From Rhodococcus sp. (in: high G+C Gram-positive bacteria) (GTDB lineage: Bacteria; Actinomycetota; Actinomycetes; Mycobacteriales; Mycobacteriaceae): a DNA stretch of 49,108 bases. A model generated the notes under the pieces. It did no database searches, was not told where the DNA came from, and saw only the letters and a list, made by a program, of their open reading frames with translations. Location of the stretch: contig SEEV01000006.1 of assembly GCA_004211695.1 (NCBI GenBank), positions 1-49,108 of the forward strand, in the 5' to 3' direction. Every line of letters begins with the position of its first letter. The first letter of the stretch is position 1. A program made the position numbers and the translations under genes. This document shows positions 1 through 10,300 of the stretch, in pieces.

Positions 1-120
1 ATCACCGGGTCCATGACCGGTAACGACACGCAGTATTAGTGGCTACATACGCGGGGGCGGAATCCACAGTTCTCCCTGGCAGACCGCAGGGATTCGGCCG
101 AAAGCCGCCGTAACTTGGGG

Positions 121-1584
121 CTAGTGGGCAGCCGCGAGAATCTTGTTGAGCGGGTTCTCACTTCCCGTTGTGCTCGCCGCAAGCCATTCTGTGACGACTC
201 GGAGATCGGGGTGTGTGTCCTTCGAGGGAATCTCGACTTCGAGCATTCCGTCGAGGATTTCCCCCGACGTGGCGTCGACAGTGACACTCTTGCCGACCAG
301 TCCCATGAGTGAGCCTTCCCCGCAGCCGACGACGCATGCCCGGTTGAATTCGCGGCTGACAACCGCCGCGTGCGAGGTCGCGCCGCCGATTTCGGTGACG
401 ATCGCTTGTGCGGCCAGAATTCCGTGAACGTCGTCCGGATCGGTCGTCGGACGGGCGAGGATGACGTCGATTCCTTGTTCGGCCATCTCCTCCGCCTCGT
501 CTGCGGTGCCGACCACTACTCCGGTAACCACACCCGGACAGGCGACTTCACCTCGAGCGAGTACCGTTGCGCCGACGCGTGCCGTCGGCGCAAGATGAGG
601 ACGAAGGAAGGCACTCAACTGCTCGGGGCTGATCATCGACAGTGCACCCTCGGCCGTGACGATGCCTTCCTTTTCGAAGGTGACTGCGTGGTGCACTGCA
701 GCGCTCGCCGAGCGCTTTGCCGACCGAGTTTGTAACAACCACAGATGCCCGGACTCCACTGTGAACTCGATGTCCTGGACATCGCGGAAGGTGCGTTCGA
801 GAAGCGCTGCCGACTCCATCAACTGGCGGTGGACATCGGGCATGAATTCGGCGAGGTGACCGAGAGTGAGCGGTGTGCAACGTCCGGAGACGACATCTTC
901 ACCCTGCCCCTTGGGAAGCCATTCGCCGAAGGGCTCCGACTGAGCGGTGACGGGGTCACGGGTGAACAACACACCGGTCCCTGAGTGGTCGTCCAAATTC
1001 CCGAAGACCATCGCCTGGACGGTGACGGCGGTACCCCCTTCGTCAGAGATCCCGTGGTGGCGGCGATACGCAACGGCTCGAGGCGAGTGCCAAGAATCGA
1101 ATACGGCCGCCACAGCGGCCCCGAGCTGTTCCCAGGGCTCCGGCGACGGGTCGCTTCCGACGACCTTTCGGAACTGTTCCTTGAAACGGCGATGGGTGTC
1201 GGCGGCATAACCGGCGTCGGCGGTCTCCTCACGAAGAGCCTTCTCGACAGCGTCAGTGATACCGAGGTTCAGGACAGTGTCCATCATGCCCGGCATACTG
1301 CGCGGCGCTCCCGATCGAACAGAGACGAGCAGCGGCTTGTGCGCCGCTCCAAACGTACGTCCGAGTGTGCTCTCCAGATTCTCGATCCCGCTCCTCAGTT
1401 CAGCCAGCACATCGTCGGCGAGCTTCCGATCAGAAGCGTAGTACCGTGTGCATTCATCGGTTCCGAGTACGAATGCGGGCGGCACGGGGAGTTCAAGGGT
1501 GAGCATCGAATTGATGCTGAATGCCTTTCCTCCGATGAGCTCGCGCGTCGCATCCGGGCACTGCCCCAGGCGCAAGAACGTCAT
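121..1584 (-). CDS. ppdK: Truncated pyruvate phosphate dikinase-like protein (ATP-grasp plus phosphohistidine domain)
   Basis: This 487-residue protein corresponds to the N-terminal half of pyruvate phosphate dikinase. The ATP-grasp nucleotide-binding part has the signature VRSGAPRSMPGMMDT near residues 89-103 and ends in DIEF..GHLWLLQTR near 271-287. A swivelling phosphohistidine domain follows, with EIGGATSHAAVVSRE and the phospho-accepting His at about 405. The C-terminal PEP/pyruvate TIM barrel of full PPDK (about 870 residues) is absent, so normal pyruvate-PEP conversion in one chain is not possible. From memory, M. tuberculosis Rv1127c (annotated ppdK) has the same short form. The ATG start has GGAAGG seven bases upstream. 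It lies 48 bp downstream of the winged-helix partner gene and is probably co-transcribed with it. The acceptor is unknown. Confidence 0.85.
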   Translation of the reverse strand: MTFLRLGQCPDATRELIGGKAFSINSMLTLELPVPPAFVLGTDECTRYYASDRKLADDVLAELRSGIENLESTLGRTFGAAHKPLLVSVRSGAPRSMPGMMDTVLNLGITDAVEKALREETADAGYAADTHRRFKEQFRKVVGSDPSPEPWEQLGAAVAAVFDSWHSPRAVAYRRHHGISDEGGTAVTVQAMVFGNLDDHSGTGVLFTRDPVTAQSEPFGEWLPKGQGEDVVSGRCTPLTLGHLAEFMPDVHRQLMESAALLERTFRDVQDIEFTVESGHLWLLQTRSAKRSASAAVHHAVTFEKEGIVTAEGALSMISPEQLSAFLRPHLAPTARVGATVLARGEVACPGVVTGVVVGTADEAEEMAEQGIDVILARPTTDPDDVHGILAAQAIVTEIGGATSHAAVVSREFNRACVVGCGEGSLMGLVGKSVTVDATSGEILDGMLEVEIPSKDTHPDLRVVTEWLAASTTGSENPLNKILAAAH

Positions 1585-1632
1585 CTTATGTCCTTCCTCG
1601 AGAAAGTTTCGGTCCAGAAGTGGTGACGCGGG

Positions 1633-2277
1633 TCAGACGGCGCGGCCGGCCGCGGCTTCGGATGCGCGGTCTCTGCCGAGCAATCCGATCAATTCTTCGT
1701 GTAGCTCGAACCACACAGTGTGGTAGCTGTCGGCGATCGGTCTCGCGATGAAGCTGTGGTTACCGCCGCTGATTTTCTGGAGCGCGTTGTCGAATCGGGC
1801 TGTGTAATGAGCCAGGCGCCGGTTGAGCGCAGCGAGCTTTCCCAGCCAAGGCAGGAACGATTCATGGAGCGCGGACAGCCGGCGCACGATCTCGTCGTCG
1901 TAGGCCGCATCCGCGTGATCGTTGGGCGTATGCGCGTCCTTCATCTGCCAGTCGGTGACGAGGGTCTTCAATTCGTCGTTGTAGGAGTCGAACTCCTCGT
2001 ACAGGCTTTCCAGGCCGGTGTGGTCGACCGACGCTCGCTCAACGGCGGCCAGCTGGGTAAGACGCTCTTTTCCCATCGCCGACAGCTTCACCAACTGATG
2101 TGTTCGAGTGCAGTATTCGGCGGTGACAGCGCTCTCTACCAGTCGTTCAACGGTTGATTCGTCGATCCCGGCAGCGGACGCGAGTGCATCGGGCGTTGCG
2201 CGCCCCTTCAGGCGAAGCGTCTGCAGCAGGCTCAGTTCCTGCGACGTGTCTTCGTGGTTCGGACTTCCGGTGCTCAT
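1633..2277 (-). CDS. Winged-helix/helical protein paired with the PPDK-like gene
   Basis: This 214-residue protein has two parts. Residues about 15-75 look like a winged helix (LKGRATPDALASAAG, IDESTVERLVESAV, then a wing and GKERL), as in MarR-type proteins. Residues 80-200 are an all-helical acidic domain rich in Tyr, His and Leu. It sits immediately upstream of the PPDK-like gene, in the same direction. A protein of about this size accompanies the short ppdK of mycobacteria (Rv1126c next to Rv1127c, from memory). It could regulate the phosphotransfer protein or be a subunit of it; DNA binding is possible but not shown. The ATG has GAGGG upstream. Confidence 0.7.
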   Translation of the reverse strand: MSTGSPNHEDTSQELSLLQTLRLKGRATPDALASAAGIDESTVERLVESAVTAEYCTRTHQLVKLSAMGKERLTQLAAVERASVDHTGLESLYEEFDSYNDELKTLVTDWQMKDAHTPNDHADAAYDDEIVRRLSALHESFLPWLGKLAALNRRLAHYTARFDNALQKISGGNHSFIARPIADSYHTVWFELHEELIGLLGRDRASEAAAGRAV

Positions 2278-2322
2278 CGATTCTGCCCTCGTGCTCGGTT
2301 TGCGGTGTTACTCGACACATTA

Positions 2323-2344
2323 ATTGTCGATTATTAGAGTAAAA
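2323..2344 (-). promoter_or_regulatory. ACTCTA-type motif upstream of the winged-helix/ppdK pair
   Basis: Read on the minus strand this is TTTTACTCTAATAATCGACA, ending 46 bp before the ATG at 2277. The same TTACTCTA core recurs before several other operons in the window. An inverted repeat TCGACA-N7-TGTCGA (2312-2330) overlaps it on the gene side. It could be an operator, or TACTCT could serve as a -10-like hexamer (TAnnnT). This is pattern recognition only. Confidence 0.4.
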
Positions 2345-2432
2345 TCGATCGTACAGCACTGTGCAACAGATCACTACCGGCGTCGGGCGTCTCGACGTCG
2401 TCTCTGTGATCGGACGGCGCACGCGGCACTCG

Positions 2433-3551
2433 TCATCGCGACTCGCACCGATTCGAACCGGTCGCCCGAATACGCTCGAGCAGACTGTGACGACCCGCAG
2501 CATGCGCGAACGTGGGCGCGACCGCAGTACCAGAATTGAGATCGTCCCGAATCTGCGCGTACGCGCACGCAACGTTATATGCCCGAGGCGCGTCGCCGAA
2601 CTTGTCCCGCGGTACGAGTTCGTACCGTCGAGGCGGCGCCATGACTGCCAGGGCACTGCCCGCACGGGAGCCCCGCAGCTCGGTGTCGGCCAGCTGCAGA
2701 TGCCCGGAGTTCCCTGTAAGCACGAGGTCGCCGGCAGTGCCGTTGATCTCCCAGAGGAAGTTCGTCCCCGGGGATATTCCACCCCGGAAGTGCAGGGATG
2801 CGACCGCACCGCTTTCGAGAAGACCGCTCACCGCGATTTGGTCTTCAGCGGTCATCGGGATGGCGCTACCGGAGCCGCTGTCGACGACCTGTCGTCGTCG
2901 TGTCGCTGTGGTGACCGCGATGTCATCGAACTCCCCAAGCACCATGGCGAGGGCGTCGATGGTGTGGCCGAACGGGATGGTCAGCATCGTCGCTCCGTTT
3001 GCACGGTCGAGGGTGTATGCGTTCCTCTCGTCGACGGTCGCTCCCCACGTCCCTCCCGATCCGATGAGGCTGGTCGACAGCACCTCTCCGACATATCCGT
3101 CGGCGATCAGGTCGCGCATGTATCGGATGGTCGGAGCCGACCGTGCCTGGAGACCGACGAATCCTCGCAGACCCCGCTTCTCTGCCGCTTCCGCGAGCTG
3201 CTCGGTCTCCTCGAGTCCGTTACCGAGAGGCCACTCACACAGAACCGCCTTCCCGCGGTCGAGAGCCGTCATGACGAGCTGCCGATGTTCGGGAACCTTG
3301 ACCGTAATGACGATGAGGTCGATCTCCTCCCGCTCGGCCAGCTCGTGCACGTTGTCGAATGCGAGGTCGACTCCGAACTTGTCACTCGCGGCCTTCGCTG
3401 TGGCTGCGCTGCTGGATACCAATCCACGCAGTTCGTACCCAGCGAGCCGCGACAGGGCCGGTACATGGGCATTGGCTGCCCACCCGCCCGATGCGCTGAG
3501 CCCGACGATGCCGACTCCGAGCGAACTGCGATCACTGATAGAAACCGGCAT
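2433..3551 (-). CDS. Gfo/Idh/MocA family oxidoreductase (Gal80-like)
   Basis: This 372-residue NAD(P)-dependent oxidoreductase homologue starts with a Rossmann motif, GVGIVGLSASGGW, at residues 12-24. The glycine pattern is looser than the usual GxGxxG. At the position of the family's catalytic EKP it has CEWPLG (about 104-109), as in Gal80-like members, so Lys is replaced by Trp. The C-terminal half carries the usual alpha/beta domain (GGTWG, IPFGHTIDAL, NGTAGDLVLTG). With the Lys missing it may act as a sensor or a modified dehydrogenase. It lies upstream of, and in the same direction as, the winged-helix/ppdK pair, 155 bp away, and diverges from the SnoaL-like gene. The start is ATG with GGGAG upstream. 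Confidence 0.8.
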   Translation of the reverse strand: MPVSISDRSSLGVGIVGLSASGGWAANAHVPALSRLAGYELRGLVSSSAATAKAASDKFGVDLAFDNVHELAEREEIDLIVITVKVPEHRQLVMTALDRGKAVLCEWPLGNGLEETEQLAEAAEKRGLRGFVGLQARSAPTIRYMRDLIADGYVGEVLSTSLIGSGGTWGATVDERNAYTLDRANGATMLTIPFGHTIDALAMVLGEFDDIAVTTATRRRQVVDSGSGSAIPMTAEDQIAVSGLLESGAVASLHFRGGISPGTNFLWEINGTAGDLVLTGNSGHLQLADTELRGSRAGSALAVMAPPRRYELVPRDKFGDAPRAYNVACAYAQIRDDLNSGTAVAPTFAHAAGRHSLLERIRATGSNRCESR

Positions 3552-3700
3552 TCGATACCCACTCCCGTTCGAAACACTGACGCAAAAAGGGGCGTGTAAT
3601 CCGCTGTGCCACCCGGCGCCGACCTCGGCGCCGGCGAGAGGCTGCGGCGACCGGAAGACACCGAGCGACGCCCCACACCCTCATACTATCTATTGGTTGA

Positions 3701-3720
3701 TTATTGATTACAAGAGTGAT
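3701..3720 (-). promoter_or_regulatory. ACTCT-type motif in the divergent Gfo/SnoaL-like promoter region
   Basis: The 248-bp gap 3552-3799 is GC-rich except for an A+T-rich stretch at 3680-3720. Read on the minus strand, 3701-3720 is ATCACTCTTGTAATCAATAA. This closely resembles the element at 47236-47262 (ATACTCTTGTATTTGATTAT). Both lie upstream of SnoaL/NTF2-like genes. Its function as an operator is inferred. Confidence 0.4.
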
Positions 3721-3799
3721 TGGCTGTCACCATGTCGGGCGATCACACCGCGCCGGCTACGACTCCAGCATTGTCGAGACCACCAGTTCGGAGACATCG

Positions 3800-4384
3800 T
3801 TGTCAGACCTCACAGCCACAGTGGAACTCCTCGCGGCCGAACGTGACATCGATCGGGCGCTGAAATTGTATTGCCGGGGAATCGACCGGCGCGACGGCGA
3901 ACTCGTCCGATCCGTCTATCACGACGACGCCATCGATGACCACGGCGGAGCGTTCCACGGTGGACCGGACGCCTATGTGGAGTGGGTGATGGAACACCTC
4001 CTTCATTTCGACAGCACGATGCATACGCTGCACAACAGCCTGATCGACGTCGACGGTGACACGGCGCGAGTCGAGAGTTACTGCGTCGCCCACCACGTGC
4101 GGCCCACCGACAGTGACGAGCTGATCATGGATGTCTTCGGGTGCCGTTACATAGACCGATTCGAGAACCGGCCGGGGGCCGGGTGGAGAATCGCGCATCG
4201 CATCGTGGTTCGCGAATGGCGCCTCCGTCAACCGATGCTCTCGGAAGCAGAGCAGCCACGTGGATTCGCACGTTCACGGCGTGATCGCTCCGACCTCAGC
4301 TACATGGGGCGACTCCCCGCACGTGGCGAGGATTCCGTCGCCGGGATGCTGTCACGCTGGTGGCCGGCATCCGATCTCGCGTGA
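3800..4384 (+). CDS. SnoaL/NTF2-like family protein
   Basis: This protein of about 194 residues has an N-terminal NTF2-like alpha+beta barrel of the SnoaL_4 type. Features are an opening helix AERDIDRALKLYCRGIDRRD, FHGGPDAYVEWV, then beta strands ending GWRIAHRIVVREWR. A 50-residue Arg-rich tail follows. I place the start at TTG 3800 because GGAG lies six bases upstream; GTG 3821 is an alternative. The longer TTG at 3704 falls inside the promoter-like A+T stretch. Such proteins in aromatic and terpenoid catabolic clusters act as small cyclases, dehydratases or isomerases, or resemble the beta subunit of ring-hydroxylating oxygenases. The exact role is unknown. It is followed by a histidine phosphatase gene 48 bp downstream. 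Confidence 0.75.
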   Translation: MSDLTATVELLAAERDIDRALKLYCRGIDRRDGELVRSVYHDDAIDDHGGAFHGGPDAYVEWVMEHLLHFDSTMHTLHNSLIDVDGDTARVESYCVAHHVRPTDSDELIMDVFGCRYIDRFENRPGAGWRIAHRIVVREWRLRQPMLSEAEQPRGFARSRRDRSDLSYMGRLPARGEDSVAGMLSRWWPASDLA

Positions 4385-4432
4385 GCTCACCATCGCATTC
4401 CCCCCGCGAGCAACTCGAGGAATTGATTCGCT

Positions 4433-5152
4433 ATGAATGAGGCCCACCCGACCCCCTCGCCCGATTCGACGCCGTCGACGCGCGATCGGATCCACCGCGC
4501 GCTACTGATCGAGGGACCACGGACGGAGGTTGTTCTCGTACGGCACGCCCAACAGGTTTCTCCTCCCAGGACCGCTCCTCGCGCAGTGCATTTGGATCCA
4601 CCGCTCTCGGACGTCGGACAGAACCAGGCGGATGCAGTGGCGGGGCACCTCGCGCCCGAACAGTTCGCAGCGATCTATTGCAGTGATCTCGAGCGGGCGC
4701 ACGAGACCGCGATGCGAGTGGCGCGGGCCCGATCGTCCTCGCCCGACCCCGTCGTGGTCACCGGCCTACGAGAGATCGATGTCTTCGGATTCGGAGACGA
4801 GGAGCATCCGGACCCCACAGCGGACGAGCTCTCGGCCGCGAGCGACGAGTTCCTCCGAACACGCCGCTGGGAGGCATTTCCCCACAGCGAACCCAGCGAC
4901 GAGTTCCGCGTACGCGTGTACCGCGAGATCGAGAAGTTGGCACTCCGACACGACGGTGAGCGGTTCGCGGTCGTCGCTCATGGCGGCGTCATCAGCGCGT
5001 TCTTGGCTGCAACTTTCGATATCCGCGAAGACATGTTCTTCTACGCGGCGCACACTTCAGTGACCCGCGTCTTCCATGCTGACGGACGGTGGGCCATGCA
5101 CACCGTGAACGAACTCGGCCATCTGCGATCCGACAACCTCGTCACCTACTGA
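4433..5152 (+). CDS. Histidine phosphatase family protein
   Basis: This 239-residue protein is of the phosphoglycerate-mutase/histidine acid phosphatase superfamily. The phospho-accepting motif is VVLVRHAQQ (RHA instead of RHG) at about 33-41, followed by LSDVGQNQADAVAGHL, YCSDLERAHETA and the second catalytic His in VVAHGGVISAF. These features indicate an active phosphomonoesterase or mutase. The first 28 residues are an unstructured Pro/Ser/Thr-rich extension. It lies downstream of the SnoaL-like gene and is one of three histidine phosphatases in this window (with 14638 and 44287). The substrate is unknown. Confidence 0.85.
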   Translation: MNEAHPTPSPDSTPSTRDRIHRALLIEGPRTEVVLVRHAQQVSPPRTAPRAVHLDPPLSDVGQNQADAVAGHLAPEQFAAIYCSDLERAHETAMRVARARSSSPDPVVVTGLREIDVFGFGDEEHPDPTADELSAASDEFLRTRRWEAFPHSEPSDEFRVRVYREIEKLALRHDGERFAVVAHGGVISAFLAATFDIREDMFFYAAHTSVTRVFHADGRWAMHTVNELGHLRSDNLVTY

Positions 5153-5239
5153 CAGGCTCCCGCAGTTGCCTTGGTCGAACTACTCGCACCTGTTCGACGA
5201 GTGGCCGGCGATCTCGATCGGTCCCACTGAGGCCGCAAG

Positions 5240-5285
5240 CGAAGACCGCGCTCTCCGAGGTCCTACTCGATGAGCGCGGTCTTCG
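5240..5285. terminator. Stem-loop between convergent genes
   Basis: A perfect 14-bp inverted repeat (CGAAGACCGCGCTC at 5240-5253 and its complement at 5272-5285) flanks an 18-nt loop. It lies between the plus-strand phosphatase (ends 5152) and the minus-strand flavoprotein (ends 5300). There is no strong T tract, but its position fits a bidirectional terminator. Confidence 0.6.
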
Positions 5286-5299
5286 TATGTGTACGGCAG

Positions 5300-7191
<1,892 letters not shown>

Positions 7192-7231
7192 CTACTCTTC
7201 CTGTCTGTGTTGTCCGTCGGGGCGCAGGCGA

Positions 7232-8422
7232 TTACGAACTCGGCGAGGCCTGATAGGTGTTCCCGGCGATACCGTCGGCGATCAACGCCCCTCCGTCCGC
7301 CAACCCCCAATCGGTCAGTACCTCGAGAGTGTGCTCACCCAATCGGGCGGGCGGACGTTGCACCGCGCTGGGAGTTCGATCGAAGCGTGGAGCGGGCGCC
7401 GGCTGCCGCACACCGGCGATGTCGACGAACGTCTGCCGATCTCGCAGATGCGGGTGATCGGCGGCTTCGCCGAGAGTCACCACCGGAGCAACGCATGCGT
7501 CCGTGTGCTCGAAGACCGCGGTCCACTCGGCGCGGGTCTTGCTCCGGAATCGATCGGCGATATGTTTGCGAAGCTCAGCCCACCCGTCCTCTTTCGGGCG
7601 CCGTGCGAACTGTTCGGGGAGTCCGAGAAGCTTCACGAACTGCCCGTAGAACTTCGATTCCAGCGCGCCCACGGTCATCCATCCACCGTCGGATGTCTCG
7701 TAGACGTCGTACCAGGGACGGCCGGTGTCGAGGAGGTTCACTCCGCGCTCATCTTTCCAGCTTCCGGCGTGGAGCATGCCGTGCAGCATGGTCGTGAGCG
7801 ACGCAGCACCGTCGACGATGGCGGCGTCGACGACTTGCCCGCGACCGGAGTTTCTCGATTCCCAGAGTGCCGCGAGCACGCCCATGACGAGGTAGGTCGA
7901 CCCTGCACCGAAATCGCCCAGCATGTTGACCGGGACCGCGGGCGGTTCACCCGCACGACCGACCGCGTGCAGGGCGCCTGTCAGAGCCACGTAGTTGATG
8001 TCGTGCCCGGCCATCTGCGACCACGGCCCCGATTGGCCCCACCCGGTCATCCGGCCGTAGACGATCCGCGGATTTCGGGCAAGGCAATCCTCGGGCCCGA
8101 CGCCGAGACGTTCCGCGACCCCCGGTCGAAAGCCCTCGATGACGACGTCCGCTCGCTCGACCAGGTCCAAGAGCACCGCGACGGATTCCTGCCGACGAAG
8201 ATCGAGAACGACCGAACGCCGCCCGCGCTGAAGCACGTCAGTCGCTCCAAGATCATTCTCAGGTCCCGGACGGTCCACCCGCACCACGTCTGCACCCATG
8301 TCGGACAGCAACATCGCTGCGAAGGGACCGGGGCCGATCCCACCGAGCTCCAGAACCTTCAGGCCTGTCAGCGGCCCGGAGGCGGGCGCGTGGTGTTCCG
8401 ATGTACGCACTTGCTGGGCCAC
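7232..8422 (-). CDS. CaiB/BaiF CoA-transferase family, alpha-methylacyl-CoA racemase-like
   Basis: This 396-residue class III CoA-transferase fold opens with LKVLELGGIGPGPFAAMLLSDMGADVVRVDRP. It keeps the residues used by alpha-methylacyl-CoA racemase: AGHDINYVALTGAL (His) and GDFGAGS (Asp). This favours epimerisation of a 2-methylacyl-CoA over CoA transfer, and would prepare a branched side chain for beta-oxidation by a stereospecific acyl-CoA dehydrogenase. The start is GTG 8422. The gene lies 89 bp downstream of the thiolase gene, with an A+T-rich stretch between (8455-8505) that may hold an internal promoter. Confidence 0.88.
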   Translation of the reverse strand: MAQQVRTSEHHAPASGPLTGLKVLELGGIGPGPFAAMLLSDMGADVVRVDRPGPENDLGATDVLQRGRRSVVLDLRRQESVAVLLDLVERADVVIEGFRPGVAERLGVGPEDCLARNPRIVYGRMTGWGQSGPWSQMAGHDINYVALTGALHAVGRAGEPPAVPVNMLGDFGAGSTYLVMGVLAALWESRNSGRGQVVDAAIVDGAASLTTMLHGMLHAGSWKDERGVNLLDTGRPWYDVYETSDGGWMTVGALESKFYGQFVKLLGLPEQFARRPKEDGWAELRKHIADRFRSKTRAEWTAVFEHTDACVAPVVTLGEAADHPHLRDRQTFVDIAGVRQPAPAPRFDRTPSAVQRPPARLGEHTLEVLTDWGLADGGALIADGIAGNTYQASPSS

Positions 8423-8511
8423 TCGCGATCAACTCCGTCACATCAGATATGTCTGCACCGTAAATATTCGGTAAATGGATTATCCAACATTAGACCATAC
8501 GATCAAGGGTG

Positions 8512-9741
8512 TCAGATTCGCTCGATGATCGTGGCCGTGGCCATGCCGCCCCCGGTGCACATCGTGACGAGGGCAGTGGCGAGGTCGCGCCGCTCCAATT
8601 CGTCGAGAACCGTCTGGAACAGCATGGGTCCGGTCCCGCCGATGGGATGACCCAGTGCGATCGCGCCGCCATTGACGTTGACGCGATCCGGGTCGATCTT
8701 CAGATCGCGCATCACCTTGAGCGGCACCGCCGCGAAGGCTTCGTTGATCTCCCACAGATCGATGTCCTGCACGGACATCCCGGCCTGTTCGAGGCACCGC
8801 TCGGACGCCGGCCCCGGGGCGGTCAGCATGATGACCGGGTCTGCTGCCGCCACGGCCGCCGTCCGGATCACTGCACGCGCCGAAAGACCATGGGCCTTCG
8901 CGTAATCAGGGGAGGAGAGCAGGAGAACACCCGCACCGTCGACAACCCCTGACGAATTGCCCGCATGGTGAACATGATTGACTTCGGCGATCAGCGGATA
9001 CGCATCGATACACATCTCATCGAAAGAGATACCTTCCGGTTCACGCACTTTGGATCCGCTGCGCGCGAAGGACGGCTCCAATGCGGCCAGCGATTCCGCG
9101 GTCGTCTGCGGTCGCAAATGCTCATCGGCCTCGAGAAGTACCTCGCCCTCGCCGTCACGCACCGGAACGAGACTGCGCGCGAATCGTCCCTCGGCGACAG
9201 CCTCGGCAGCCTTCCGCTGGCTCTGCAGCGCAAGGTGGTCCACATCCTCGCGAGAGAACCCCTCCACCGAAGCGATCAAGTCGGCCGAGATTCCCTGCGG
9301 GACCAGAGCATGCTTCTCGAGGATCGCGGCATTCCCTCCATCGAGGCGACCGCTGGTGCGTCGAGGCTGGTACCGCGACATCGACTCCACACCGCCGGCG
9401 ACGACGAGTTTCTGCCAACCCGCCGCGATTCCTGCGGCGCCGAACATCACCGCCTGCTGACCCGAACCGCAGAACCGGTTCAGGGTCACGCCGGGAACGG
9501 TCACTGGCCAGCCGGCCGCCAGCACCGCCAGGCGCCCGATGTCGTCGCCGTGGTCGTCTCGTTGATCACCGTTCCCGATGATGACGTCGTCGACGTCGGC
9601 GGCCGAGATGTTGTTGCGCTCAGACAGCGCCGCGAGGAGCTGAGCGACCAGCTCCTGCGGGTGGACACCGTGCAGTGCTCCGGTCGGTTTTCCCTTGCCA
9701 CGCGGTGTTCGAACGCCGTCGACTATCCATGCCTGAGCCAT
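8512..9741 (-). CDS. Acetyl-CoA acyltransferase (thiolase)
   Basis: This 409-residue classical thiolase has the nucleophilic Cys in [10 protein letters not shown] (about 89-98), [23 protein letters not shown] with the catalytic His, and the C-terminal acid/base Cys in CTGGGMATA. It cleaves a 3-oxoacyl-CoA with CoA to release acetyl- or propionyl-CoA. It is first in the minus-strand unit thiolase-racemase-MaoC-flavoprotein and diverges from the DUF35/thiolase operon across a palindromic intergenic region. Full length and all three catalytic motifs suggest it is functional. Confidence 0.92.
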   Translation of the reverse strand: MAQAWIVDGVRTPRGKGKPTGALHGVHPQELVAQLLAALSERNNISAADVDDVIIGNGDQRDDHGDDIGRLAVLAAGWPVTVPGVTLNRFCGSGQQAVMFGAAGIAAGWQKLVVAGGVESMSRYQPRRTSGRLDGGNAAILEKHALVPQGISADLIASVEGFSREDVDHLALQSQRKAAEAVAEGRFARSLVPVRDGEGEVLLEADEHLRPQTTAESLAALEPSFARSGSKVREPEGISFDEMCIDAYPLIAEVNHVHHAGNSSGVVDGAGVLLLSSPDYAKAHGLSARAVIRTAAVAAADPVIMLTAPGPASERCLEQAGMSVQDIDLWEINEAFAAVPLKVMRDLKIDPDRVNVNGGAIALGHPIGGTGPMLFQTVLDELERRDLATALVTMCTGGGMATATIIERI

Positions 9742-9806
9742 ATTGTCGTGTCCTTGCTGCCGGTGACGTGTGATCCAGCAACCCGATGCCGAGCACGGTT
9801 GCTTGC

Positions 9807-9837
9807 CATGAAACTCTACTCATATACTATTTTCATG
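9807..9837. promoter_or_regulatory. Palindromic operator-like element between divergent thiolase and DUF35 genes
   Basis: CATGAAA (9807-9813) and its perfect complement TTTCATG (9831-9837) flank 17 A+T-rich bases containing CTCTACTCATATACTA. The site lies between the two divergent catabolic operons, 66 bp before the minus-strand start and 62 bp before the plus-strand start. That is where a repressor serving both would bind. The inner AACTCTA resembles the element seen elsewhere in the window. Confidence 0.45.
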
Positions 9838-9898
9838 TCGAGCTTTTGTGTGTAGCCGCTCGGCCTCCACCGTTATTACGCAGATCGGACGGATCACC

Positions 9899-10300
9899 AT
9901 GCCGGGACAGATTCCGGTCGTCGACTACCTGGTGCTCGGCGACCCACCCCACCTCCAAGCGCGGATGTGCGCGCAATGCGACGCCCTCTACTTCGACCGA
10001 CGCAACGCCTGTGCGCACTGCGGTAGGCGAGACTTCACATCGAAGGCGCTCTCGAGCACCGGGCGGCTGCGCGGCTATACCCAGGTCCATCGGGCGGCCC
10101 CCTCCGTCCCGGTGCCCTACATCTCCGCGATCGTCGAACTCGACGGAGGAGGCGTCGTCAAGGCGAACCTTCTCGATGCCCAACTCGACGACATCACCCC
10201 AGGCCTGCCCGTCACCATGACGACGTTCGTGGCCGGCGTCGACGACGACGGAACCGAGGCGATCGCGTTCGGATACCAGCCCGTGAAGGAGCAGGAATGA
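9899..10300 (+). CDS. DUF35/OB-fold zinc-ribbon protein, thiolase partner
   Basis: This 133-residue protein has a rubredoxin-like zinc ribbon, MCAQCDALYFD..ACAHCG (C-x2-C-x11-C-x2-C, about residues 23-41), followed by an OB-fold (TGRLRGYTQVHR, PVPYISAIVELDGGGVVKANL). DUF35 proteins form complexes with non-decarboxylating thiolases or aldolases, for example BbsA with BbsB and the ChsH2 DUF35 domain with Ltp2. The stop overlaps the start of the thiolase gene by 4 bp (ATGA), supporting a complex with it. ATG 9899 is chosen because of GGACGGA upstream. Confidence 0.9.
   Translation: MPGQIPVVDYLVLGDPPHLQARMCAQCDALYFDRRNACAHCGRRDFTSKALSSTGRLRGYTQVHRAAPSVPVPYISAIVELDGGGVVKANLLDAQLDDITPGLPVTMTTFVAGVDDDGTEAIAFGYQPVKEQE

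Noticed and set aside
1..120. A gene or RNA at the left edge
   Set aside because: No domain-bearing frame, hairpin or RNA signature was seen in these 120 bases. The open frame overlapping them is antisense to nothing recognisable and overlaps the PPDK-like gene.
2361..3846. Long plus-strand open frames opposite the Gfo/Idh/MocA gene
   Set aside because: They are antisense shadows. The minus-strand frame has clear family motifs, while these translate to Arg/Ser-rich sequence without domains.
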